DNA of 64,000 nt from Pochonia chlamydosporia 170 (lineage: Eukaryota > Ascomycota > Sordariomycetes > Hypocreales > Clavicipitaceae), in NCBI RefSeq assembly GCF_001653235.2, contig NC_035793.1, positions 372,001 to 436,000 on the forward strand, read 5' to 3'. Shown here in pieces: positions 23,501-36,200 of the stretch. The translations under genes were made by a program, and so were the position numbers. The stretch's first letter is position 1, and each line of letters begins with the position of its first letter. The notes under the pieces are model-generated. The model did no database searches, was not told where the DNA came from, and saw nothing but the letters and a program-made list of their open reading frames with translations.

Positions 23501-26500
23501 CGCGGATCCAAACATACGGAACCATGACGGGGAAAGTCCCCTTCTTTGTATCCGCGATATCTCCTCTGTTCAGGTTCGGGAGAGCATGGATGTGCTTCTG
23601 AGCGGCGGCGCAGACATTGACCCAAGGGACAAGGATGGGAGGACTTTGTTGTTTAGACACATTCGCTTGATCAGCTCTGGTGAAGACCAGAAGATGGATA
23701 GCATTCAGTATTTGGTGAAGTGTGGCGCGTTGACCTCTGCCCGAGATTTTAAAGGACGTACTATACTCCACGAGGCACTAAGAAACCCGCATCTGTTCGA
23801 CCTTTTACGGGAATGGAGAGGAGACCTGGATTTGAATGCTGTTGACTACTTTGGAAATGGACTTCTGCATGAACTTGCCTCATCTGTGTCCAACCACGAC
23901 TATTCCGCGCCGAAAACACTACCTGTCTGGGAGAAGCTTGTCGGTCTTGGCCTTGACACCGCACAAAAAAACAACAAAGGCTGGACGCCTTTGCACATAT
24001 TGTGTACTACACGAATGCACACCGCGAACATATCAATAAAGCACCGAACACCAGTCGATTTCCTGATATCGCTGACTAAAGACTTGGATGAGGCGGATGT
24101 TGATGGCAACCGGCCGTTGCACTTGGCAGTTGGCCAATACGAAGCATATGCAAAGAAGCTTCTCGATGCTGGTGCCGATCCGACGGTGCGGAACTACGAA
24201 GGTCTGACGCCATTACATATTGCCGCTCGTTGCAAACAGAGCAACATTGTCGGATTATTATTGGAAGTGATGTCAAGGACTCCAGGCTCAACTAGTCCAC
24301 ATCCAGGAATTAATGCTGAAGCATCATATGAGATACCTAGAACCCGCAGTTTCGCTGCCATTTCGCCCCTTTACTATGCTTGCCAATCGGGGAGACCAGA
24401 GACGGTGTCACTTTTACTCGAAGCTGGAGCCAATCCTAATATTGGAAATTTATTCAACGCGTGTGCCAGTTTTGAGAACGAAGACCAACTTTGGAAGAGA
24501 AAACATCAGTCTCCTCCAGGAGAGAATATTGCTGGCGTTGCGGTACCTCTAAGAATTAATGACACATGCCGTCCTGTCATTGCTTCCTCTCATTACGAAC
24601 TAAGACCGTCTGAAGAAAATGAGACTACTAGGTTGGAGGAAATTTTGGGCATGATTATCAAGCATGGGATTGATGCGTCGCAACTCCGGCCGGTCTCATT
24701 GCATTACTATCGCGGCCCGATTGCCATGGCCGCGGAGTTGGATAGTCCTTATGCCCAAGACTGCCTCACTGCTCTCTGGAGGACTCAACAAGATGAGGCT
24801 GAAAACCAGCAAGGCGAGTCAAGTGATGTTTATATAGCCAGGCACATGTCTGATGCGATGAAAGATGCGGCTGTCAGAGTGGCTCGTGAACACTTTTGGG
24901 GGCCATCACAGCCTATCGATCTAGGCCTGTTCAAGAACATTATACGACGCAGGCAGTACTACCTGGTGGATGAGATGCTGCGGGATAGTGTTGTGTTTCT
25001 GGGTAGAGGCGCAGCCTGCTTGGACTACCTTATTCGTCACGGGTTTGCCGCATTATTCGACAAGATTGCGGAGGCTGAAACGAAAAGACGACTGACGACT
25101 GGTGAGTGGCATGCGTTTGGGGATAACACTGCACCCGGACTTCACTATAGTCCAATGAACCAAGTTTCGCCTACGGATCATTGGAGCAGGGACCGGCAAT
25201 CTGATCCCTTGCTCTACACAGCTGTTGATCGAACACTTCCCAATATGGAAACCGTCCGGCTACTAGTCGACAAGTACAAAGTTGATATCAATGGAGTCAG
25301 CAAGAACGTTTTCAAGGGATCAACAGCGTTGCACTGTGCGGCTCGTGGCCGTCACTGGTGGCATGTTGCCCAAGCTTTACCGTATCTCATCAAGTCCGGC
25401 GCCAATATCAATGCTCGGAGTGCCTGTGGAGAAACACCGCTTCATGTTGCTTTAAAATGCGACGGCCCTTACTATAAAGAAGCTGCTAGAGCACTTATTG
25501 AAGCTGGAGCGGACCTCAACGTGACGGACAAGGATGGCCGAACCTCCCTTTCAGTTGCGACACATAGTGAAGACTTGGTCAAGTTCCTTATAAAACACGG
25601 CGCTGTGGTTACTCTCGACGCAGTCTTTACGGCAATTGAGCACAGAAACGCGGCAAGCCTCAAGACGCTGTTGGATAATGCAACGTTGGACTTGAACACT
25701 GGCATTCCATGGCCGCCAGCAGGCACAGAGAACGACCATGGTAAGAATGTCAACATAATTTCTGCCAACATTGGCATGGGTCGTTTCCGCCGCGACACTA
25801 CAGTCCCGCATGAAGTTTTGCCGCTCTACTTTGCAGCTTTGAACGAACAATTCCCGTCAAATCCTGACCAGGTAAAGATTGTTCGAATGTTGCTGAATTA
25901 TGGTGCCGATCCGTATGGCACATTTTTGGTCAAACCTGTTGGACTACTGAATGGGGAGTGTGATATGTCCACGGTGTCTACGGATGCAGTGCCCACGGGC
26001 TACGAAAAGAGGGTTGTATTGCACGAGTTGTTCCGCCTGGGGAAAGTCAGCGATGTATTTTTGAAGATTCCGAACCTTGACGTTAACTTTGAGGATTGTG
26101 ACGGTTGCACGTTATTGCATGCTGCATGTCAGGGTGACTGCGGCCCTGACCATGTCATTAATACCGAACAATTGGACAATGAGAAGACAAATGGGCAAGG
26201 GAAAAGAACTACAGTTTTTCGACAATTGTTGTCTCTTGGTGCGAATATTCGAGCGAGAAGCAGCAGATATGGCATGACTGTCCTGCACAACATGATTGGG
26301 ATGTGGGACGGAGACAACCTTGCAAAATTTGAGAAGTCGTTCACGGAGGCTGTGAGGATGGCGCCGGAGCTTCTACAGGTCGCGGACGTTGATGGCAACA
26401 CACCCTTTCACTATGGCATACTTCAAACCATACGACTAGAGAGGAGTGATGCTGCCGAATTTCTTTTGTCATCCGGAGCAGATCCGCTAGCCGTGAATGA

Positions 26501-26966
26501 TGCCGGGGACAGTGCTCTACATATCCTAGCCTCCAAGCTCGCTGTGGAATGCGTTAGATCTCTGTTTGAGTCCTTGGTCAGTCGAGGATTAGATGTGAAT
26601 GCTCGCAACAAGGCAGGCCGGAGTCCTTTATTGGAGTTTGGCAATCCCGGAGAAATCGTGGCGTCTGTGCCTGGATATTGGACCTCTGGCGACGGGCTAT
26701 GGGCGAAGCAGGCGGTAACGACATTGGCCAAGGCGGGTGCTGATTTCTCTGCGAGAGACGCACAGGGAAGGAGTGTATTGCACTTTGCTGCAACGGGCGA
26801 TGCGGAAGTTTTCAAGGAGATGCTCGCAATGGGGGTGGATGTGATGCTTGAGGATGACGAGCACCAGACGGCGCTTGATGTGGCTGCGGCTTGTGGGAAT
26901 AATGCGGTGCTAGAATTATTCGAGAAGGAGAAGAGTCCTGAAGCAGCGGATAAGATGTTTGGATGA
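20557..26966 (+). CDS. NACHT-ankyrin NLR-like STAND protein
   Basis: Exons 20557-22322 and 22445-26966 join at a GTAAGT...CTAAC...GTAG intron, giving 2,095 aa; the splice joins SAI to WWAATEG in the ankyrin frame. After a short acidic N-terminus lies the REWLQAT...GEYRKHQ motif common just before fungal NACHT domains. Walker A is GIPGSGKS at residues 96-103; Walker B is FCIADALDE at 192-200. A winged-helix-like linker follows (to about 570), then a very long ankyrin array to the C-terminus, with many TPLH and LLEAGADP signatures. Fungal NLRs are STAND NTPases implicated in non-self recognition and heterokaryon incompatibility; that role is inferred here. I see no HeLo, HET, lipase or other N-terminal effector domain. 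The frame is intact across more than 6 kb. Confidence 0.9.
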
Positions 26967-27377
26967 GCACATTTGTAGATTTTGCTCTGGGCGCTTCTTG
27001 GTGGTGAGGATATGTGTTGTAAAGTGTTGTGTTGTAATTGGTTGGTGGCTTGTCTCGTAGGTGTCTATGCAGTTGAATACTGCATAATTAGTTCAATATG
27101 TGAACAGAAGGAGAAGTTTGAAACATGATTTTGGGGTACATTGAATTAATGAGTTGGAATGTTTGCATTAGAGAGCAATCGTGAGCGGTGATTGAATGTT
27201 TGTGGATGGCAGCCTTGGATGGGTTGCGCGATGGACTTGGAAATGAAAGTCGGCGATTAATTTAGATGGCGTTCGATAGACAGGAGAAGAAAGACCGACC
27301 CCGCTTGAGGAGTGACATGACAATGATAGATTCAACTCGGCTGCCACATAAGTGCTCAAGTACCTGCGTGTCCGTGT

Positions 27378-27394
27378 AGAGAGAGAGAGAGAGA
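27378..27394. repeat. AG dinucleotide microsatellite
   Basis: About eight AG units in a row within intergenic DNA between the NLR and the Cys-rich membrane protein gene. Confidence 0.7.
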
Positions 27395-27723
27395 CAGGAG
27401 AGAACGTCAACTGGTGCCAAGCTGCCAAGCGGCCAAGCATTTGGGCAAGTGACGCTCGGACACCTCAAGCTGACAATGAGGTCTCAAGTGCTCGCAACAC
27501 AATAGCAGTCGGCGTTGATGGCTGTTGGGATTGGGAAAGACCGACCTGACCTGACCGTTGAACTGTCCACCCACTTGGTAATCTGGCCCATGGTCGCGCC
27601 TGCCATTGGCCGCCAGCCAGTGACAAATTACCCACTCGGGCTTGGCGTGGACTTGACTTTTGACAGCCAGGCTAGACACTGACACACAGACTGCAGAGCG
27701 GCTGCAGGCAAGAGCAGTGCAGA

Positions 27724-27886
27724 ACTTGGGCCAGACCTGCCCAGAATTGACCAGAATTCAATGTCGACTCCAGTCGACTTGTCAACTGGCCCAGTCTCAC
27801 GCTGCCTATCGACTTGAAACCAATGCCGAGACACACCAGACCAGACCACACGACACAACCTACCAGACCAGACTTGACCAGACGCC
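27724..27886. repeat. Degenerate CCAGAC/ACCAGA repeat cluster
   Basis: The hexamer CCAGAC and close variants (CCAGAA, ACCAGACCAGAC) recur across about 160 bp immediately upstream of a gene start. They are spaced irregularly, so this is a simple-sequence-derived cluster rather than a true tandem array. Confidence 0.45.
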
Positions 27887-28064
27887 TCAAGTGCTGTCCC
27901 AAATCTCACCCTATTTTTTCTTTTCTTCTCTTCACCTCCCAAGACATCCACGAAACCTGGTCGGCAACACACAACATGGCCCGTGATTGATACACGCAGC
28001 TATCCAAATTGTGTGGCCTCTGTCGAGAGTCAAGCGCGCGCCAACGCCCGTCATCATCATCATC

Positions 28065-29016
28065 ATGCCCACGCAGAGCCAGTACTTTGGCTACTCTGTC
28101 ACCAACATTGGCCCTCTGACCACGGCATTCACGCCTGCGCCCTCATGCGCAACCGCCACTCCTCACGTCTACATCGAGACACAGCTAGGCGAGACCAGAG
28201 GACTGTACGGATATCCTAGTTGCGCGCCGCCCAAGTACGAGGGCTGTCTTCCCGGTGGCAAGGAGTTGGACCGACTGAATCGCGAGTTATCAGCAAACCC
28301 GCATAATGGCAACCTCGTCTACCACTCTCCCGGACTGAGGTGTCCCTCTGGATGGAAGAAGGTGGGCTCTATTCACGGCGGCACAAAGACACCATCGAAG
28401 CCGTCTGGTGTATTTACTGGAATTACGACGGCGACGGGCTCGGGTGGAAATCCTCGGCCTATTCCCAGGTTGGAGGCGTATGCACAGGTTCTAGGTCCAT
28501 CTGAGACCATGGTGTGGTGTTGTCCCAAGTATGAGATGCCCGTTTCTTCGCTTTGCAATTGCAAAAGTTCAAGTAAACTAACCGGAGTGCCGTACTTTTC
28601 CGCGCAGGGGTTTCGTTGCAAATAATGACGCAGCTTGCACATCTGACTTGGGTCCTCTATCGTCGTTTACCTACTCACAACATTGTGATGTCTACTTACC
28701 GAGCGAGGATCTGTTGACGGTAACCTCTTACCAGGGCACCATCCTGAGCAGTCCCTTGATTGTGGTTACTGCCGCGACAACAGGCATCAGCTCGTCTACC
28801 TATTCCATAGCGCCGTCTGAAACGTCTGGCCTTGTGGTAGTGAGTAACATTCCGGTCGTGGCATTGGTGTACCGACCAGAGGACAGGAAGGGCGAACCCA
28901 ACTCGACTGCTATTCCGGAGGTTGACGACAATGCATCAGTGGCATTAAAGCCGAATTTGCTGTCGGCTGTGTTGGGAACAGTACTAGCAGCGTGGGCCAT
29001 TGCGAGCAATTTTTAA
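28065..29016 (+). CDS. Cys-containing fungal membrane protein with C-terminal anchor
   Basis: Exons 28065-28528 and 28608-29016 give 290 aa. The 79-nt intron (GTATGA, CTAAC, CGCAG) joins WCCPK to GFVANNDAAC; a shorter intron starting at 28573 fails the reading frame. The N-terminus (MPTQSQYFGYSVTNIGPLTT) has no signal peptide. The middle has paired Cys motifs (CAPPKYEGCLP, CCPK), and the C-terminus ends in a hydrophobic helix (LLSAVLGTVLAAWAIASNF) with no cytosolic tail, compatible with a tail anchor or a GPI-type signal. I know this layout from uncharacterised ascomycete proteins but no function. It converges on the oxidoreductase gene, with about 140 bp between stop codons. Confidence 0.75.
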
Positions 29017-29156
29017 CGGGCATAGCGGTTGCATAGCATACGAAGCGAGGGTTTTATATCTGCGACTCAGGGTCATTTTTGTCAAATTATCACGAACTAA
29101 TGAAATATTACAGAAATCGAAGTCTAAATTTTACCATTCGTGATGCCAACTATCCA

Positions 29157-30219
29157 TTACAAACTGACTACCAACTTCTCACCACTTACGCCCTTCCTCA
29201 TCAAGTTCAGCCCTTGGTTCAGCCCGTTAATTCCTGTCCCTACGATTCTCACCGGCAAAGGCGGCTTATACTGTCCTTTTTCAAGAAGCGTCTGCAGTCC
29301 TTGCATGATATTCGTCCCGCCTTGCAGTAGTCCGAAATCCCGGCTCCTGAACAAGACTGATTCTACGCCTTCAGGAACTCGAATCTCGTCTTCACCAGTC
29401 CATACCTGCGCGTACTTCTTCGGTCCGCTGGATTCAAATACCTCGAAGATGCTACTATCCTCCGCGCCAGCACCCACGGTATCGATAATTGCGTCAATTC
29501 CTTTCCCACCTTCAGTGGACGCCCTGATATCCGCCACCAAAGAACCCGAATTTCTATCAATGGCAACATCTGCACCTAAATAATCCGTAATATGGCCAAG
29601 ATGTCTCTTCGACCCAGTAGCCAGGATCCTACAAGACGGAACAGCAAGCCTTAACAGTAAAATACTTGCCGCGCCGAGTGCGGAACTCCCACCCAGAACC
29701 AGCACCGTCTTGGGGACGAAGCCATCTCCCACCGTGCCAGGAATAAACGGCAAGCTCATTCCAAGCCCAATTCCTAGCCCCATCACGGCGGTAAAGTAAC
29801 TCACACTGCAATAATTAGCATCGTCTATTTCAAGAGGCAGTAACATACCCCAGACTAGCTGCCTCTTCAAACGACAGCCCGCTCTTCTTCGCAACCTTGG
29901 CTTCATCTACCAGTGCGTATTCCTGATACGAACCGCCCTTATCTCCGGGTGCAAATAAAGCGAGCACTTCGTCGCCGACTTTGAAACTCGTGACGCTGCT
30001 GCCGACGGCGGAGATGATGCCTGCGCCGTCGAGCCCAGGGATGAGGGGGTATGTTGTCCCGCGGTGGGAGTGGTCTATCATTTTGGTGTCGGCGGGATTG
30101 ATGGCGATGGCTTTGATGCGGACTTGGACTTGTGTTGGGGAGGGGGCATGGATGGGGAATGGGGATGCGGTTAGGGGGGCGGACTGGGAGGGACAGCTGT
30201 ATTTTGTGCATGTGGCCAT
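29157..30219 (-). CDS. Medium-chain dehydrogenase/reductase (quinone oxidoreductase/enoyl reductase-like)
   Basis: Exons on the minus strand: 30219-29879 and 29835-29157, 339 aa. The 43-nt intron has GTATGT, GCTAAT and TGCAG. The N-terminal GroES-like half has AIAINPADTKMIDH, PGLDGAG and VGDEVLA motifs. The C-terminal half has a Rossmann NAD(P)H site (VLVLGGSSALGAA) and the TGS segment that follows the second strand in this family. No structural zinc Cys cluster is visible, so this is a zinc-independent MDR, as in ToxD-like or trans-acting enoyl reductases and quinone reductases. No polyketide synthase lies nearby in the window, so membership in a biosynthetic cluster is not supported. The substrate is unknown. 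Confidence 0.85.
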
Positions 30220-33200
30220 TTTGAGTCGATGTTGTGGTTTGGTGATGTTGATGTGGTGTTGTGTTTTGGTGTTTTGTGAGGTTTTGGGTTGGCGGAGTTA
30301 GTGCCGGAGATAGCACTTAGACGGATGACATGTATGGTTTGGATGACGTGTATACACTTTTTGGTTGTATTGTATCTATTTTTATGGGTTTACTAGACTG
30401 GCGAATATTGAAGCTGCATTCGGCTCATTCATGTTGTAGTTGATGGTCGGCCAAACCTTATCATCTACACTACATTCAGGCAAACAAGTGAACCCAACCT
30501 ACGACTTAAATGAGTTCGTTACAACTTCATTAACATCTTATACAAATGATGAATATGAAACACCGCAGGACGGCGACTACTTAAATAGGCTATGGAGACT
30601 TGCCGATAACGTTGCTTTTTTTGACTTTGGGGGCGCGCGCACAGGCTCGGAACTTACCGCGCTAGACAATGGCGTTTGTGGTTAATTTCAACCAGACATC
30701 TGGGTAGGATAGACATGTTGGTTCTGGAAATTTCAACGTCGCGTGAACATCCGGAAGTGGATTCTGGGAAGTGATACGGAGAATTGGGCTGAAGATGTCT
30801 TACCTGTTGGGCATATGATGGCAGGGATGTGGAGGAAGTAAATAGCAGTATCATAAGTTTGACACATTGGTTAATTGATGCTCAAAATTCTCCTGAATGT
30901 ATAATGGGGAGGGTCAAGTGAGAAGCAGGGGAGACGCCGCTGGCTCGGTAACGACCTGCGGGCATCTCGCCGACGTACCCCTTCCGTGCAAAGTGGCCTT
31001 ATGATCCTGGTTTGACGGTGTATGAGTATGATGTGAGTTTCGAAACTGATGCTGTCTGCATAGGGCAAGTTAGTGTGTTCAGGCGTATTCTTGAGAGCGG
31101 ATGCATACATCGTTTGCAGCACGGCCATTGTCGGCATTGGATCGGGGACATGACAGAGTCGCCAAGTTGGCGCCCAGACGGTAGACAAAGTGAGCAGATC
31201 GATCGAATTATTACTTTGTAAACATGTTCCCACTGATAGATTGCCGACTGCTGATGTCGACAAGCCAAAGAATCTCATTAGCATCCGTTGACTGAGGTGA
31301 GTGGAATGACAATGGTTTCCTTCTCAAATATGGATTTGTGCCAGGCAGATGCATACGAAGTGGGTTCTGGAGCAAAGAGACTCACCTTTGCTGCAAGATC
31401 AATGACGGCAACTGATGCTACGAGTATACTTCTCGAGTGACTCGACAGGACAACCGGGTCATTGCCTTTGAGGAAGTAATCCGACAAGGCAATTCGAGAC
31501 AATAGCGAGAATGCATTGTTATCGTACGTATTGTACAACTGGCGTGCGTATATATTCATCGTGTTCATTTCTTGTGTTACCTGGTACATAATCCATGGAA
31601 TCATTTTCACAGGCACAGCGTTCTCCCAGCCCTTGGCTCACACGCCACCCGGCTTGGTGTCATAAATTTCTCTGCTCCAGAGGCCGTCGTGGCTTTTCTT
31701 CGACATGCCAAGTATCTATGGCTTGATGACATTCTCCTGGGGCAGGGATTTATATCAGATGGAACATTCTTGTGAAACGTGGCGTGCGTAGGCATTTGGT
31801 GCTGCCAGCGAGGGGAATGAACTTCACGAGTGATTTGACGAGGTGGTGGTAGCCAAGCAATTGAATTCTCCGTCAATCCATACCATATTGCTGAGGATGG
31901 ATCTAAACCCGTGATCGGGAATGTCCCATGAGAAAGATGGAAGCACAGTGAACTTCGTGCGCTTATAGACATGGCGTGGTATTTTGTCTATGAATCGTAG
32001 GGTGACAAGATACTTTGATGGCACTTGACTTAAGACCTGTGCCCGCCTTAGGCCCGAGGCGAATATTGACCGTCGCCTCTGATGATGGGTTTGAAGGCCG
32101 GCTGAATCAGACCATGCCTATGATATGATACGTCAAGGTGACAGAGTTGATGAAGCTGCCGGTCGTTTGAGGTAAAGGCAGCGAAGTGGGTGTTGCAACA
32201 TCAATGCAAGCTCTTCCTGCAGGAAACTTGATGCCACCTGGGCTGACTTATCTCTGTCTCAACAGTGTAAATGTTTGAACACACGGAGGCTGTATTGTCA
32301 CTAATTATACCATCGAGATATCCACACAGCAATGGTTTCGTTTATCGTAACTTCGTCAAGGGTCCAAAGCTCGGTGCGCCTCCGAAACACTGGGCGAAGA
32401 AACCCACCGGTGGATGGAATGATGTGTGGACCACGACAACGACTATGCTGGGCAGCATGATAGAGCCTGATTGTTGTCAGTTTGAGAGGAGTTCGCAGAT
32501 CAATGCTCCACATGCCCCATTACACACCGGCGAGACAATTTTGTCAATGCATCCTCATCGCTTGCAACTAAAAAGTCCGAGTCGATGTGAAATTGATGTC
32601 TTGGATATCTCCCTCCGGCAACTACAGCCGTAAGGCATCGCAGGCGAGCTTTTATTCGGACCGTGGATAGAAGCCTTGGGCAGCCTTTGCGTACTCTGCT
32701 CGAGAGGGCGTTTCGCGACTGACTCCCGCATAGTAGAGCCACATCATACCCCGAAAGCTCTGAGTATCAATCAACTTACACACGGAAATGCAAGAGTGGT
32801 CAAGTCCGGCAAGGACAATATGTCACCCTCAATTCACGAGCCCTGCTAGCAGCCTGCAGAACAACTACCGCCATACCAGATATCGGGCAAAGATCCATGG
32901 GTGCTGGGAGCTCTTCATCAGTTCTTCAGAGGCAATCATTTGCCGGGTGCGCCATCATATCTTGGAGTATATTCATGGGGTTCATTGCCAGGCAGACCCT
33001 AGCAAATATCTCGACCCTCCTTCCTGACAAGGGAGGATCTCGGGTGGGGGGGATTCGTTCAACTGAGTACCTGGGTAGGTAGGTTGCGATTGTGCTCTTT
33101 TAGCAGCATCTTGAGTCTCATTGTAATTAGGAGCTGCTAAAACTATGGTTGGGCACTTTGGTCCGTCCGGCTATGCGACGCCGTGAACCGGTAATGAGTG

Positions 33201-36200
33201 CCCTGCGATCACTCTGGTTCACCACCGTCGTTTCCCAAGCTTTCCGCATGTTGGTTCTGGCAACTTCAACGGAACGGCCGGGTGCAGCTCGTCCCACAAA
33301 CATCAGGGATTGGTTACCCAACAGGGTCACCTGCAGCACAGTCAGTCGGGACCACGTATTGGAGAGCATTGATACGATCCGAGGCTTTTTTTATCTGCAG
33401 CTCGCCAGCGATGGAAATGTTGATGGCAGATGTGGAGCAAAAGGAAAAGCCGACAACCTGGATCGGCAAGTAACTCCGTACGTTCGTCGGACATTTGCCC
33501 GGAGGACCTTTTCTGCGCTGTCACATACGAAGGACATGTCTGTATCTCCAAGGTGCTGCATCCATGAGAGTCTGCTGAGAAGGTTTGTGTCACAAACCTG
33601 ACGAACTGGGTGATGCAAGCAACTTAGCAAGTGGAGCGACAAGTAGGTGTAACCGCGTATTTTTCCGCATAAATGCAATCTAAAGCATTTGATGCTCATG
33701 TGGACGACACCAAGCGATGTATTGCATCTTGCATATGCCGTCTGGTCTGTTTGATTGGTGTCGTTGTTTGGAAAACTGCTTGGCGGCCGAGGGATGGTGA
33801 ATCAACAGCTGGCGGCGGGCTGCGTTTCGCTGCTCCTTCCAAGTTGACCATTGGAATGACTACGCAGCCAATCAGATGGATCGTACAAGGTACGAATGGC
33901 GAGCAAATGATGAAGAGGAAGGAGCCAAGCCCAGTGACGAGGAAAGAGCTGTGAGGCCTGCTTGTTTGTCTGTCGTCATTTCATCTTGTCCCAGATGCAG
34001 TTTAAGCAAACACTCCATTCTCCTTACCGGAGGATTTCGCACACCAGAGCCCCAATTTCGTGGGTAAGAAGTCTTACCGTCTAATTTCTATGCGTAAGGC
34101 CCCATGCCGGACGCAGATCGCATTGATCCTCCAGAGGACTGCGCTCTGACAATACATCCAGTGTTTGGTGTCCTGCGCCCGAGCGTGTTGCGACACACCA
34201 ATATTGGCGATGCAACCTCCCATTCCCATTCTCTTCCTGGCCATTTTTAGCTGACCCTGGCGAACCTGGCCACCCGCACGTCCAGAGCCGTTCCAACACA
34301 TATCGGGCCCTTGTCGTCTAAGTCGCTGAAGGGCTGTCGCCGGCAAAGGAAATGCCTGTTGCTGGCGGAAGACTTGCACACAACCAGGCTGTTTCCTGCA
34401 CTTGCATGACGCACAACGACAAACTGCAGCAGAGGCGTTAAGCCGTTGACTGTGTGCCCCCTGTCATCCTGCATGTCCTGAAACAGTTTCCAGAACAGCC
34501 TTCAGCCATTCATCAGATGGTCTTTGCACCTCAGCTGCAGTGTCCTGCAAACCTTCGTCTGAAAACCGTCGATCCCGAGAACGGGTCTGCAAAAGCCCAC
34601 AACATCTCATAGTTCCGCCATCGGCTCCACGGAATCTCAACAATCAAAATCGGCGGAGGACCGATTGCTAATTATTTGCAACTCGCAATCTTGCTGTGGC
34701 AACCAGTATTCTAAGCCAGATGATACTGTATGCCTCTGGCCGGCCAGTTGGTGTCCACGCACGGACTCGCCTGGGGTAAAATGTCTGTCTCTTCATGGCG
34801 CCAAAGCGGCTTTGACATGAATCGAGCACCAGGATATCTCCAGAACTGTTGGTTCCCGGATGTCAAGGGGGATGGATTGCCAGGCCACCGTAATCCACAA
34901 AATCAAAACTTTGATGCGGCGGTTTCTGTGAGCTTTACCATGAGGGCTGTGTTCTCTCCGCCACATGCTCTCTTGGCTCATCATCTCGTGATGAACCTCT
35001 CTACACGTTGGATTCCTCTTTTTCCTGGATCCTTTGCTTGACGGAGTTAGAGGGACAACTCCACACTCCACGTGGACTCAGGTACCGGTTAAGTGGATGT
35101 GGCCAGGCACCACAAAAGCCTCACCGTTGGCCTTCTCTTGATCCAGCAATGGCATGGTTTGGGGAGCAACTCCAACCTACCTCCTCCACCACACGAGCCT
35201 CGGAGCCGTGTTGTCTTAATTAGGGCCACCGCTCATTACAATGAATTCTCCACAGCAGGACACCTTGAACATTGCACCTCACTAGTTTCAAATGAGATGC
35301 TGTTTGGCCAAAGGTACTCAAGAGGTTGAAAGACTTGGTGGTGACAACTTCATGCGGGTCCCTGGAAAGCGCATTAATAGTTCTGTCTGCTCTACAGGAA
35401 CAGCTGCAAGAGCTGACACAAACCAGGAGCAATTATGCGGTGTGGTAAGAATCCTCATGTCGTGGATGGCTGCAGTAGTAACTGCACTATATGGAAGTGG
35501 TTGATTTGGTGGAACAATAACCGGAGGCTAAGTCGCCAAAGCTCTGAGTTGAGGTTTACTGGCTCCAATCACCTTTGGTGGCTGTCAGCCTCCTCCTTTG
35601 TCAGGTTTGTCGATCCGATGGTCACTTCAGATAGGCGTGCGAAGGCGCTGGCTGTTCCATCGTGAGGCACGGTTTTGGCGTCCGAAGCTCAGTTGCTGTT
35701 CGTGTACCTGACTCATCCCTGCAAGCTCTATGTTTTAACCCACCCACTAGAAGATCAAGCTGTCTCAATCGTCACTCGGTCATCATCAGTACGTGGTCTA
35801 GGGTCCTGGCAAGGTATGTTGCCTCACAGTTTGGCATTCAGCTGCTGCAAAATTCACCGTTTCTAAGCTAGGACCAACCGCCAATATTGATATGGGGCTG
35901 CTTGTGAGAGTTTATCTTGAGATGATTCAAAGCGACCCGTGCATACAGCCGACATCCACATCCCCAATGTTCAATCCGGAGTCAGCCACGCTTGCAAGCC
36001 AAGTTTCGACGACTGCTGCACCTATTCTACAACGCACAAACCGAACAGCGAGTTGAGTGCGGTGCGAAACGCACTTGTGCTCTGTGGGAGGGTTTCCCAG
36101 GTGTCAAAGTCGTCTCCTGAGGGGTACTCCGTATGCAGTGCCACCGTTGAAGTCTTCACCAGCCTGCAGCTGAGCCAATATCAGGTTAGCGTATTTCGTG

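Larger units (their letters stand above)
26967..28064. other. Intergenic region with simple repeats
   Basis: No gene is supported. It includes an AG-dinucleotide tract at 27378-27394 and a region at 27724-27886 in which CCAGAC/ACCAGA recurs many times. The last 100 nt before 28065 include a CT-rich block typical of a leader and a short upstream ORF at 27976 (four codons then stop). Confidence 0.45.

Noticed and set aside
29157..30219. Secondary-metabolite gene cluster around the MDR reductase
   Set aside because: No PKS, NRPS, terpene cyclase, P450 or transporter is present nearby in the window.
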